This document shows positions 1 to 5,939 of a stretch of 11,981 bases of DNA, in pieces. How positions within the stretch are numbered: the stretch's first letter is position 1; each line of letters starts with the position of its first letter. The translations under genes were made by a program, and so were the position numbers. This stretch comes from Endomicrobium sp. (GTDB lineage Bacteria > Elusimicrobiota > Endomicrobiia > Endomicrobiales > Endomicrobiaceae), in NCBI GenBank assembly GCA_031264895.1, contig JAISDI010000142.1, positions 1 through 11,981 of the forward strand, given 5' to 3'. Under the pieces are notes generated by a model. It saw only the letters and a program-made list of their open reading frames with translations, made no database searches and had not been told where the DNA came from.

Positions 1-44
1 TTTAAAGGGGGTGGACGGAGACAATGTCTCCGGACGGGGGATTT
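1..44 (-). repeat. G-rich dispersed repeat, copy 1 (truncated by window edge)
   Basis: The core reads TTTAAAGGGGGTGG, then a hairpin, then GGACGGGGGATTT. The internal hairpin has a 6-bp stem GGAGAC/GTCTCC (17-22 and 26-31... read as GGAGAC, loop AAT, GTCTCC between 17 and 31). The same frame of GGGGGTGG...GGACGGGGG occurs at 9376-9413 in this orientation and inverted at 3341-3420 and 9196-9274, with a different hairpin inside each. It is non-coding and of unknown function; the strand label follows the arbitrary choice of the copy at 3341 as plus. Confidence 0.8.
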
Positions 45-269
45 GCCGTATGCGCAAGGTTCTAAATTTCATGTTCAATATACGCAGTGGGTTGATCCAC
101 TTTCGTCGTAAAACAAAAATATCTTTAGTAACAATGCCTGATTACGACCTTCGGGCATGACGAACAGTATTTTAGAAAAACCTATTTGTTACCTTTCATT
201 CCTCTGCTTTTTTTGCCCTTTTTTATTTTGCATAACTCATTGTATTTTCAATCTATTATTCTTCGTTAT

Positions 270-290
270 TTCTAATGGATTCCATTAGAA
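270..290. repeat. Perfect 10-bp inverted repeat
   Basis: TTCTAATGGA and TCCATTAGAA are separated by a single T. A further half-copy (TCTAATGGAAT) follows at 301-311, and ATTCCATTAGAA recurs at 3062-3073. Read on the minus strand it lies downstream of the gene ending at 394, but no T-tract follows, so a Rho-independent terminator is not supported. It could be a protein-binding palindrome or a remnant of a repeat. Confidence 0.6.
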
Positions 291-353
291 AATTTTACCT
301 CTAATGGAATATCTGGGTTAAATTTCGAAATGTTATAACTGTCAAAAATTATT

Positions 354-404
354 TTGCCTTTGCCGTTAATTACTAATTACTCATTACTAGTTACTAATTA
401 TTTT
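354..404. repeat. Hexamer plus heptamer mini-array at a gene end
   Basis: GCCTTTGCCGTT hexamer units run into AATT and then heptamers of the form ATTACTA/ATTACTC/GTTACTA. The last heptamers overlap the 3' end of the minus-strand gene and supply its TAG stop and its final Asn-Asn. The same hexamer-AATT-heptamer junction appears near 2819 and 2970. Confidence 0.7.
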
Positions 405-1089
405 TTTTTAAAGCTTCTATGCGTTCTATAAATATAAAATAATGCTGATTTATACTTTCTACCTTGCTGCCTAAAATTTTTTCAAGAGCGCTTATTAAAT
501 TATATGAATTTCCTAAAAGCTCAACGGCTTTTTTGTCCGGGCTGCTCTTCTCTTTAAATCCTAAAAATCCTAAAAACCGTAAAACAATTATCGACACTAT
601 CGGGAAAGAGATGAAAATAACAATGCTTTCAAATGAGTAAAACTTTAATGAGTGATAGTATAAAAGTATGGAAGTTAAAGATAGATCAGGCGCTTTTCCC
701 GGTATAATAAGACAAAAAAAGAAAAGAATAAAAAGCGCATATACTACCGCAATTATATATACTGCATAAAATATTGTCTTACTCTTTCCATACGTATACT
801 CAAAATGGGACGAAACAGCCATAAAAAAATATTCGGCGGCGGCAAAAGCCGTTATTTCTTCCTCTGTAAAATTAAGAGCTATTTTTGGAATATATATCGT
901 AATTTTTCCATACTCTTGAAAGTCCCTGTTCTTATTGTATGTTCCGGAAGAATAAATACTTTCATTACTTTTAACAATTATGCAGATCTCTCTGCTGAGA
1001 AGCTGCGAAAGCGTACGGCCTACATTGATAACGACCGGCAAAGTTTGCATTTTCAAAGCTTTTTCTTTGTCTTGCTGCAAAATGTCCAT
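394..1089 (-). CDS. M48-like membrane protein lacking the HExxH zinc site
   Basis: The 231-aa product begins MDILQQDKEK and is preceded by GGGAG about 8 nt upstream of the ATG. Residues 74-90 (FTEEEITAFAAAEYFFM) match the M48 helix that normally reads LTEEELEAVLAHELGH, but the two zinc-binding histidines are replaced by Ala85 and Phe89; Glu86 remains. Two strongly hydrophobic segments follow at about 106-130 and 153-178. Residues 185-204 (DKKAVELLGNSYNLISALEK) resemble the M48 segment EADrxAxELxGdpxxLisALeK, with Ser in place of the third zinc-binding Glu. M48 enzymes are membrane zinc proteases; loss of all three ligands argues against protease activity here. A paralogue lies directly upstream (1201-1962). 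The family call is my inference from motif layout, and a role as a non-catalytic membrane protein is only a guess. Confidence 0.75.
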   Translation of the reverse strand: MDILQQDKEKALKMQTLPVVINVGRTLSQLLSREICIIVKSNESIYSSGTYNKNRDFQEYGKITIYIPKIALNFTEEEITAFAAAEYFFMAVSSHFEYTYGKSKTIFYAVYIIAVVYALFILFFFCLIIPGKAPDLSLTSILLYYHSLKFYSFESIVIFISFPIVSIIVLRFLGFLGFKEKSSPDKKAVELLGNSYNLISALEKILGSKVESINQHYFIFIERIEALKKNN

Positions 1090-1200
1090 AGGCTCTTCTC
1101 CCGCGTTTAAATTTGGTTGTCAAAATTATGTCAGCTTATATTACCAGCGGCCTTTTTGTGGCTTTTACGGGGTTTAGCTACTGAGATTCCTTTTTTTTCC

Positions 1201-1962
1201 TTATAAAACCGTAAAACCGGCAAGACTTAAAAGGCTCATGCGCTTTTCGAGCAGCGGAATATATCTATATATGCCCCTCCCATCTATCCTACTACGAAAG
1301 GCTTCTTCAAGAGCGGCTATTACTCCCGCTCTTTTTCCCCGGCTGCGTATGATTTTCTCAAAAGCGCTTATTAAATTATAAGGAGTTCCTAAAAGCTTAG
1401 CGGCTTTTTTGTCCGCCTGATAAATTTCCTCTTTATTCCCGGAAGTTTTGAAACGGTAAAAATAAGCCAGCACCCCGGCAACCAAACAGGCGACAATGGC
1501 GAAGGAGTAGGCGAAGGCGAAGGTGTCATCGAAAAAAGAGAGTTTAGCGAAGTTAATGATTGAGGACAGAGTGACCGGAGCCGGCGTATGTTTAATAAAA
1601 GAACTAATTGTGCCAAGCGACAGTACTAATACAAAATATGGTATACCTTTAAATATGTATTTTAAATATTCTTTAGAACTTGACGAGGCAGCCATAAAAA
1701 AATATTCGGCGGCGGCAAAAGCCGTTATTTCTTCCTCTGTAAATTAAAGCGCAATTTTAGGTCTATATACCGTAAATTTTTCGTATTTTTTAAACTTTTT
1801 GCGAAGGTTGTACGTACCGGGAGGGTAAAAACGATAGCTCTTTTTAAATTCTATATCGATTTCCCTGCCGAGAAGTTCCGAAAGCCTTCGGCTTACATTG
1901 GCGGCAACCTGCAAAGCTTGCATTTCTGAAAAATTTCTTTTTTCTTGCTGAAAAATGTCCAT
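1201..1962 (-). pseudogene. M48-like membrane protein, second copy, broken by in-frame TAA
   Basis: Translation from the ATG at 1962 (MDIFQQEKRN) parallels the downstream copy residue by residue up to PKIAL, where codon 73 (1744-1746) is TAA. The same frame then continues without interruption as FTEEEITAFAAAEYFFMAASS to the stop at 1201, so this is a nonsense interruption and not a net frameshift. The second half carries two hydrophobic segments and YQADKKAAKLLG, which is very close to the M48 pattern YEADrxAaeLlG except that the ligand Glu is Gln. HExxH is missing exactly as in the neighbour. An ATG at 1695 could restart translation but has no visible ribosome site. GAGGGGAAG precedes the 1962 start. 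A MNVRGRKP extension (to 1986) has poorer support. Read-through or restart cannot be excluded. Confidence 0.75.
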
Positions 1963-2012
1963 AGGTTTTCTTCCCCTCACATTCAAATTTTAAAATATCT
2001 AGGGCATGTCCA

Positions 2013-2042
2013 CACAAATTACGCGCATATGCGTAATTTGTG
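2013..2042 (-). terminator. 12-bp stem hairpin overlapping the HAD stop codon
   Basis: CACAAATTACGC and GCGTAATTTGTG form a perfect 12-bp stem with a 6-nt loop. The hairpin includes the last codons and TAA stop of the HAD gene. No T-run follows on the minus strand, so it may be an atypical terminator, a 3'-end stabiliser or simply a palindrome. Confidence 0.4.
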
Positions 2043-2705
2043 CGAATACGCTCTAAGCAACTGTTTATGGCTGTCAAAAATTATGTCGGCTTCTTGAAGA
2101 TAGGGCTTTGGGAGACTTGTTGATATTGCCGCGCAGTACATTTTTGCGGCTTTTGCGGCTTTAATCCCGTAAGGGGCATTTTCTATTACAAAACATTCTG
2201 CCGGTTTTACGCCAAGTTTTTTTGCGGCAAGAAGATAAGAGTCCGGGTAGGGTTTGCTTCTTTTTACCATATCGCCGGCAATAGTTATGTCAAACATTTT
2301 ATAAATTTTGGCAGGCAGCATCTTTTTTGCTTCCGCAAGGCTCGAGCCGGTAACAATTGCAATTAAAACGCCTTGATTTTTCAATGATTTTAAGATTTGC
2401 GGAATTTCCGGAAATATGTACCTTTTAAAATATTTTTTTAACAATAAGTCTCTTTCTTTTTGTATTTTTTTTGCGATCGCGTCATCAAGTTTTTTGCCTT
2501 CGCGTTTAAAAGCAAACTTTATGACTTTATCCCATTTCGCGCCTTCCATACCGAAAATGTCCATAGGCGTAACTCTTACGCCGTACTTTTTTAAAACTTC
2601 AAACCATGAAATAAAATGGTACGGCATGGAGTCAACCAAAACGCCGTCCATATCAAAAAGTACTGCCTGCCCTTGCGAACGAAACTTAGTTTTTTTGTTT
2701 ATCAT
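2019..2705 (-). CDS. HAD-superfamily phosphatase / phosphoglucomutase-like hydrolase
   Basis: The 228-aa protein carries all four HAD motifs: DMDGVLVDS at 18-26 with nucleophile Asp18 and acid/base Asp20; VTGSS at 118-122; SKPYPDSY at 150-157 with Lys151; and VIENAPYGIKAA at 173-184, where Glu175 binds magnesium. The helical segment at about 28-98 is a C1-type cap, as in the beta-phosphoglucomutase/phosphoglycolate phosphatase group (subfamily IA). Such enzymes are soluble and act on small phosphorylated metabolites; the substrate cannot be read from sequence. The length is normal for the family. The ATG at 2705 has AGAGGTG about 9 nt upstream, and that ribosome site sits at the edge of the repeat block starting at 2715. 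The last residues (LRICA) are encoded inside a hairpin. It stands alone between repeats and the M48-like pair. Confidence 0.93.
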   Translation of the reverse strand: MINKKTKFRSQGQAVLFDMDGVLVDSMPYHFISWFEVLKKYGVRVTPMDIFGMEGAKWDKVIKFAFKREGKKLDDAIAKKIQKERDLLLKKYFKRYIFPEIPQILKSLKNQGVLIAIVTGSSLAEAKKMLPAKIYKMFDITIAGDMVKRSKPYPDSYLLAAKKLGVKPAECFVIENAPYGIKAAKAAKMYCAAISTSLPKPYLQEADIIFDSHKQLLRAYSHKLRICA

Positions 2706-2714
2706 TCTGAAACA

Positions 2715-2868
2715 CCTCTAATTAATTAGTAGTTAGTAATGAGTAATTAGTAATTTAGGAGCGCTTTCAGCGCGTAATAAGAGGTTTGCTTTCGCAAACA
2801 AAAACAAATTTTTTTGTCTTTGCCGTTAATTGCTAATTACTCAAACGCTAAAGTCCGGCGCTAAAAAA
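2715..2868 (+). repeat. 150-bp composite repeat, direct copy A
   Basis: The unit runs from CCTCTAATTAATTAG through heptamers (TTAGTAG, TTAGTAA, TGAGTAA, TTAGTAA), a hairpin GCGCT-TTC-AGCGC at 2761-2773, a hairpin GTTTGC-TTTC-GCAAAC at 2784-2799, a TTTGTCTTTGCCGTT hexamer stretch, AATT, and AAGTCCGGCGCTAAAAAA. It is followed immediately by copy B. Confidence 0.9.
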
Positions 2869-3020
2869 CCTCTAAATTAATTAGTAGTTAGTAATGAGTA
2901 ATTAGTAATTTAGGAGTGCTTTCAGCGCGTAATAAGAGGTTTGCTTTCGCAAACAAAAACAAATTTTGTCTTTGCCGTTAATTGCTAATTACTCAAACGC
3001 TAAAGTCCGGTGCTAAAAAA
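2869..3020 (+). repeat. 150-bp composite repeat, direct copy B
   Basis: Nearly identical to copy A: one extra A near the start, three fewer T in a homopolymer, and a few substitutions. One substitution turns the first hairpin arm GCGCT into GTGCT, which still pairs with AGCGC through a G-T wobble (2916-2928). The second hairpin (2939-2954) is unchanged. Confidence 0.9.
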
Positions 3021-3141
3021 CTTCTGAATCAATTGGTATAGTGAACCAGCTTAAAACCAGCTATTCCATTAGAACTTTCTAAGAACCATCTTTTTTCTTT
3101 GCCGTCATCAACGCACTTATTTGTATTTAACTTGGATCCCG

Positions 3142-3267
3142 AAGTTTTAGTTAAGCTGTTTTGCTATAGTAAAAAGAAGAAAAAAACCTGTTTTTGTTTG
3201 CGTAAGCAAACCTCTTATTATGCGCTGAAAGCGCTCCTACATTACTAATTACTCATTACTAATTAAT
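3142..3267 (-). repeat. Composite repeat, inverted partial copy 1
   Basis: This copy shares the heptamers and both hairpins with copies A and B in reverse orientation (GTTTGC-GTAA-GCAAAC at 3196-3211; GCGCT-GAA-AGCGC at 3222-3234), but has its own extension AAGTTTTAGTTAAGCTGTTT in place of the hexamer part. It matches 3485-3617 almost perfectly. Confidence 0.85.
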
Positions 3268-3340
3268 CGTAACAGACTTATGAAATAATGGGACAATATT
3301 TAGTTTGTTTGCTATACCTCGTCATTCTTGGGGTTGATAT

Positions 3341-3420
3341 CCCGTCAGCGCCTTTGGCTAAATCCCCCGTCCGCTCCGCGTCCACCCCCTTTAAAAAAAG
3401 GGGGAATTTCTGATTTTTTG
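3341..3420 (+). repeat. G-rich dispersed repeat, copy 2
   Basis: The 80-bp segment from CCCGTCAGCGCCTTTGG to CTGATTTTTTG matches 9196-9274 with about one substitution and one A-run difference. It contains the stem CCCCCTTT/AAAGGGGG (3385-3392 with 3397-3404, loop AAAA) and an inner CGC-GGA-GCG hairpin on the minus strand. Confidence 0.9.
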
Positions 3421-3484
3421 GAATCGGGGAATCTTAGGGTTTAAAAAAAGAAGAGTTTCCGATTTTCCACATTGGGAATTCCCT

Positions 3485-3617
3485 AAGTTTTAGTTAAGCT
3501 GTTTTGCTATAGTAAAAAGAAGAAAAAAACCTGTTTTTGTTTGCGTAAGCAAACCTCTTATTGTGCGCTGAAAGCGCTCCTACATTACTAATTACTAATT
3601 ACTCATTACTAATTAAT
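3485..3617 (-). repeat. Composite repeat, inverted partial copy 2
   Basis: Matches 3142-3267 over its whole length but is 7 nt longer because of one additional heptamer in the array near 3590-3617. Hairpins are at 3539-3554 and 3565-3577. For minus-strand transcripts leaving the CoA-binding gene, the hairpin at 3539-3554 followed by the T-run at 3523-3529 is a weak terminator candidate; the 9-nt separation makes that doubtful. Confidence 0.85.
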
Positions 3618-3619
3618 AT

Positions 3620-3997
3620 CTAATGCCAAATTCCTTCGTTTATCATAAAACATTTTTCGTGCGTTACTTTTATGCCGGCGGATCCGGCTTTTTGTATTGC
3701 TTGTGCGGACTGGGAGCCGGGCTGCATCCATATTTCTTTTATGCCGAGTTTTATGCAGTCATCGGTTATTTTGTCCGTAGCTGTCGGTGGAACTACTGTG
3801 ATGACAAGGCCGGGGTTTTGAGGGAGGTCTTCCAGCGTTTTATAAATTTTTATGCCGTTTACTTCGCCGGCGCGTACTCCTACGGCAAAAACTTTGTATT
3901 GCGCTTTAAGCAAATCAAAAAAAATTTTATACCCGAACTTTTCGGGATTATCGTTTACGCCCACGACCGCAATTATTTTATCTTTTGCTGCGCTCAT
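3620..3997 (-). CDS. Small CoA-binding domain protein (CoA_binding_2 / YccU type)
   Basis: The 125-aa product is a single Rossmann-like CoA-binding domain. VVGVNDNPEKFGYK at 11-24 forms the nucleotide-binding loop, VPPTATDKI lies at 69-77, and the family signature WMQPGS is at 90-95 with the late conserved Cys at 116 (HEKC). Length and motif order match stand-alone members of this family, which resemble the N-terminal domain of succinyl-CoA synthetase alpha subunits; their cellular role is largely unknown. The ATG overlaps the TGA of the preceding membrane-protein gene as ATGA, so the two are very probably translationally coupled; GGAG lies about 12 nt upstream inside that gene. The stop abuts a repeat copy. 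The neighbour relation to a membrane protein is unexplained. Confidence 0.9.
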   Translation of the reverse strand: MSAAKDKIIAVVGVNDNPEKFGYKIFFDLLKAQYKVFAVGVRAGEVNGIKIYKTLEDLPQNPGLVITVVPPTATDKITDDCIKLGIKEIWMQPGSQSAQAIQKAGSAGIKVTHEKCFMINEGIWH

Positions 3998-5334
3998 TTC
4001 TTTTTTATCACTCCGAAATTTTCAATATAATTTTTTGCATTATCGGCTCTTTTATTTTTTTCTTTTGGGTCTTCCTGTACAGTTTTTGCTTTTTTTTCTA
4101 TGTCTCCGAACTCATCTATATATTTTTTGCCGGACTTATACTTTTGTTTTTCATCGTCTTTTTCATAATGTTCATATTCTATTTCAATGTCTTCTTCTCT
4201 TTTTACAATGTCTCTGCCTTGTTCTTCGCTGTACAATTCCAAATCGATAAAATCGCTCAGCGAAAATTCTTCATCGACTTCTGAAGACGGCGCTACATAT
4301 TCGCTTGAAGCCGTTATTTCCGAGACGGTCTCTTTTTTTGTTTCCGGCAGAACCGGTGTTGTTTGCGCGTTTTGCGCGTGATTTTGCTTCTCCGTGAAAA
4401 CCGATTTAAAACCGTTTTCCGAAGCTTTCACTGCCGGCGCGGCAAGAACGTCTTTAACGGTTTTTCCCGGTACACTGTTATTCTGAGGTAAAGGCAAAGG
4501 TAAAGGTACGGATTCTTTTTTGGACAGAACTGTTGAAAACGCGTCTTTCTTGATTTTTATGCTGCCGGATTTATTATATTCAAAATAATCTTTGGTATAG
4601 TCGACTTTCGGGCGGTATAAATTGTGTTTATTGTCCCTTTCCGGCTGTTTTTCATTTTTTGTTTCTTTTATCTTTGTAAGAGATTCTCTGGCTTGATCCA
4701 TAGCCATAGCGATCAGCGGGAAAGCCAATATAACTCCGAAATAAGTAATATTTAGAACCAAAGCGCAAAGCGCAAGAAAAACCATAAGAAAATATATTTT
4801 GCCATGCCCGTGCTTAAGGACTTCGCTTCCTTCCGAAAGCGCTCCTTTAATGCCTCTTCCTTCTAAAGAAAAAAACAAAGACATCACTGCGTTCGGAAGC
4901 AAAAGAAAAGCCATAATGCCTGCCGCGCCCGACACGGCAAAAACCGAAATGACATATTTTTCAGTAACAGCCGGAAAAATAAACGGAAAACAGGCGATAA
5001 AACCGAGTATCCCGAAGATGATCACAAAAATAATGATGAAAAATAAAGGATTAAAAAAATTTGTAAACAGAAGCCCTGCCGTGTTGAAATTGACTTTTAT
5101 TCCTTTTATCGTAAGCATAAAAATTTTCAGAAAAATAAAAGACAATATGACAATAGCGCTTCTTATAATTATGATATAGCGCAAAGAAAGCTGCGGTATA
5201 TATTTAAGAAAAGCTTCCGGGATCAGTAAAAAAGAAAAAATAATGCTCACTAATGTGATAAGAAATAAATTTTTCCAGAATTTTCTTAACACGCTGCCAA
5301 AAACGTCAACTACGAAATCAATAATTTCTTCCAT
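3994..5334 (-). CDS. Polytopic membrane protein with long charged C-terminal tail
   Basis: I prefer the ATG at 5334 (MEEIIDFVVD), which has CGGAG about 9 nt upstream; an earlier in-frame ATG at 5370 has no ribosome site. The 446-aa product has roughly 215 residues of hydrophobic helices (about 22-38, 52-75, 92-122, 128-155, 179-208), then a charged, probably cytoplasmic tail. The tail holds a PLPLPLP stretch at 277-283, an acidic region near 351-395, and a duplicated motif of pattern KxYIxxFGxIxKK at 403-415 and 434-446. The membrane part resembles the three membrane proteins at 5940-9084 in spacing of helices and in the region around GRGIKGALSEGSEVLKHG (159-176), so it is likely a paralogue. 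It overlaps the CoA-binding gene by 4 nt. No function recognised; its outline recalls DUF975-like or GPDPase-membrane-domain proteins, but I cannot assign it. Confidence 0.85.
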   Translation of the reverse strand: MEEIIDFVVDVFGSVLRKFWKNLFLITLVSIIFSFLLIPEAFLKYIPQLSLRYIIIIRSAIVILSFIFLKIFMLTIKGIKVNFNTAGLLFTNFFNPLFFIIIFVIIFGILGFIACFPFIFPAVTEKYVISVFAVSGAAGIMAFLLLPNAVMSLFFSLEGRGIKGALSEGSEVLKHGHGKIYFLMVFLALCALVLNITYFGVILAFPLIAMAMDQARESLTKIKETKNEKQPERDNKHNLYRPKVDYTKDYFEYNKSGSIKIKKDAFSTVLSKKESVPLPLPLPQNNSVPGKTVKDVLAAPAVKASENGFKSVFTEKQNHAQNAQTTPVLPETKKETVSEITASSEYVAPSSEVDEEFSLSDFIDLELYSEEQGRDIVKREEDIEIEYEHYEKDDEKQKYKSGKKYIDEFGDIEKKAKTVQEDPKEKNKRADNAKNYIENFGVIKKK

Positions 5335-5493
5335 GTCGTATATCTCCGAGGCAAAAATTTTTACAAGCATTTTTCGACATATATTTGAGACTCTCTAAAA
5401 ACCTTAAAGTACATCCTTGCCGTGAATTTCAAGGCATCATTTGTCCGTCCTTGTTCCTGCTTTTTCTTCCTTGAACTGCCCGCCGTTTACGCA

Positions 5494-5925
5494 TTACAGC
5501 TGGCAGATCTTTTCTTTTGAGATTATTGAAACGCCGTTTTTGCATAAAACATCTATTGCTTTATCTATATCTTCAAACCCAAAAACCATCAAAGCTTTAT
5601 CCGAAGCTTTTTCGACAAAACCGTACATATATTCGATGTCAATATTATTGTCGGCAAGCGCTTTTAAAGCAACGGCAAGCCCCCCGGGATCGTCGGAAAC
5701 TTCTACCGCAACAATATCCGCTATAGAAGCCACAAAATTGTTTTCTTTTAAAAGTTTCACGGCTTCTTCGGCTTTATCGACAACAAGCCGCACTATGCCG
5801 AATTCCGGGCTTTCCGCCAAAGTCAAAGCTTTGATATTAATGCCATTTTTGCCGAGTATTGCGCACAATTCGTGCAGTTTTCCTTTTGTATTTTCAATAA
5901 AAACCGACATTTGTGTGATCTTCAT
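5494..5925 (-). CDS. Tandem ACT-domain protein
   Basis: The 143-aa product consists of two ACT domains and nothing else: ACT1 at about 1-67 (MKITQMSVFIENTKGKLHEL, with the turn glycine at 15) and ACT2 at about 70-138 (AVEVSDDPGGLAVALKAL). ACT pairs bind small ligands, usually amino acids, and regulate enzymes. Stand-alone proteins of this size are often encoded next to phenylacetate-CoA ligase or indolepyruvate ferredoxin oxidoreductase in anaerobes, and may sense an aromatic amino acid. Here paaK lies 3.9 kb upstream on the same strand. GCGGAGG sits 6 nt before the ATG, and the gap to the preceding membrane-protein gene is 14 nt, so it is the last gene of that run. About 160 nt separate it from the next start. 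Confidence 0.93.
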   Translation of the reverse strand: MKITQMSVFIENTKGKLHELCAILGKNGINIKALTLAESPEFGIVRLVVDKAEEAVKLLKENNFVASIADIVAVEVSDDPGGLAVALKALADNNIDIEYMYGFVEKASDKALMVFGFEDIDKAIDVLCKNGVSIISKEKICQL

Positions 5926-5939
5926 ATTTTCCTCCGCTG

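Larger units (their letters stand above)
1..393. other. Gene-free interval with G-rich repeat, palindrome and heptamer array
   Basis: No convincing reading frame is present. The interval holds the G-rich repeat at its left end, a 21-nt palindrome at 270-290, a third half-copy of that palindrome near 301-311, and a short hexamer/heptamer array from about 355 to the 3' end of the gene ending at 394. The stretch 45-260 is AT-rich and otherwise featureless to me. Confidence 0.7.
2706..3619. other. 0.9-kb gene-free repeat block
   Basis: I see no credible gene here. In order it holds two direct copies of a roughly 153-bp unit (2715-2868, 2869-3020), 120 nt of unshared sequence, an inverted partial copy (3142-3267), a G-rich repeat (3341-3420), AT-rich sequence, and a second inverted partial copy (3485-3617) ending 2 nt from the stop codon of the CoA-binding gene. 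No transposase or terminal duplication is apparent. A promoter for the HAD gene should lie in this block but none stands out. Confidence 0.85.

Noticed and set aside
1389..1616. Minus-strand open frame overlapping the second M48-like copy in another frame
   Set aside because: The 164-codon frame continuing the paralogous alignment is clearly the gene remnant; this one has no counterpart in the first copy.
2715..3020. Possible CRISPR array from direct repeats
   Set aside because: There are only two direct units, adjacent with no spacers, each about 150 bp and internally composite; no cas genes are visible.
2706..3619. Possible insertion sequence or composite transposon from the inverted copies
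   Set aside because: No transposase frame lies between or near them, and the inverted copies match only part of the direct copies.
3623..4284. Plus-strand open frames across the CoA-binding gene and the 446-aa protein tail
   Set aside because: Antisense shadows of two genes that are coupled by ATGA and show real family motifs.
4799..5179. Plus-strand open frame of 126 codons
   Set aside because: Antisense to the membrane part of the 446-aa protein; no start signal and no recognisable motif.
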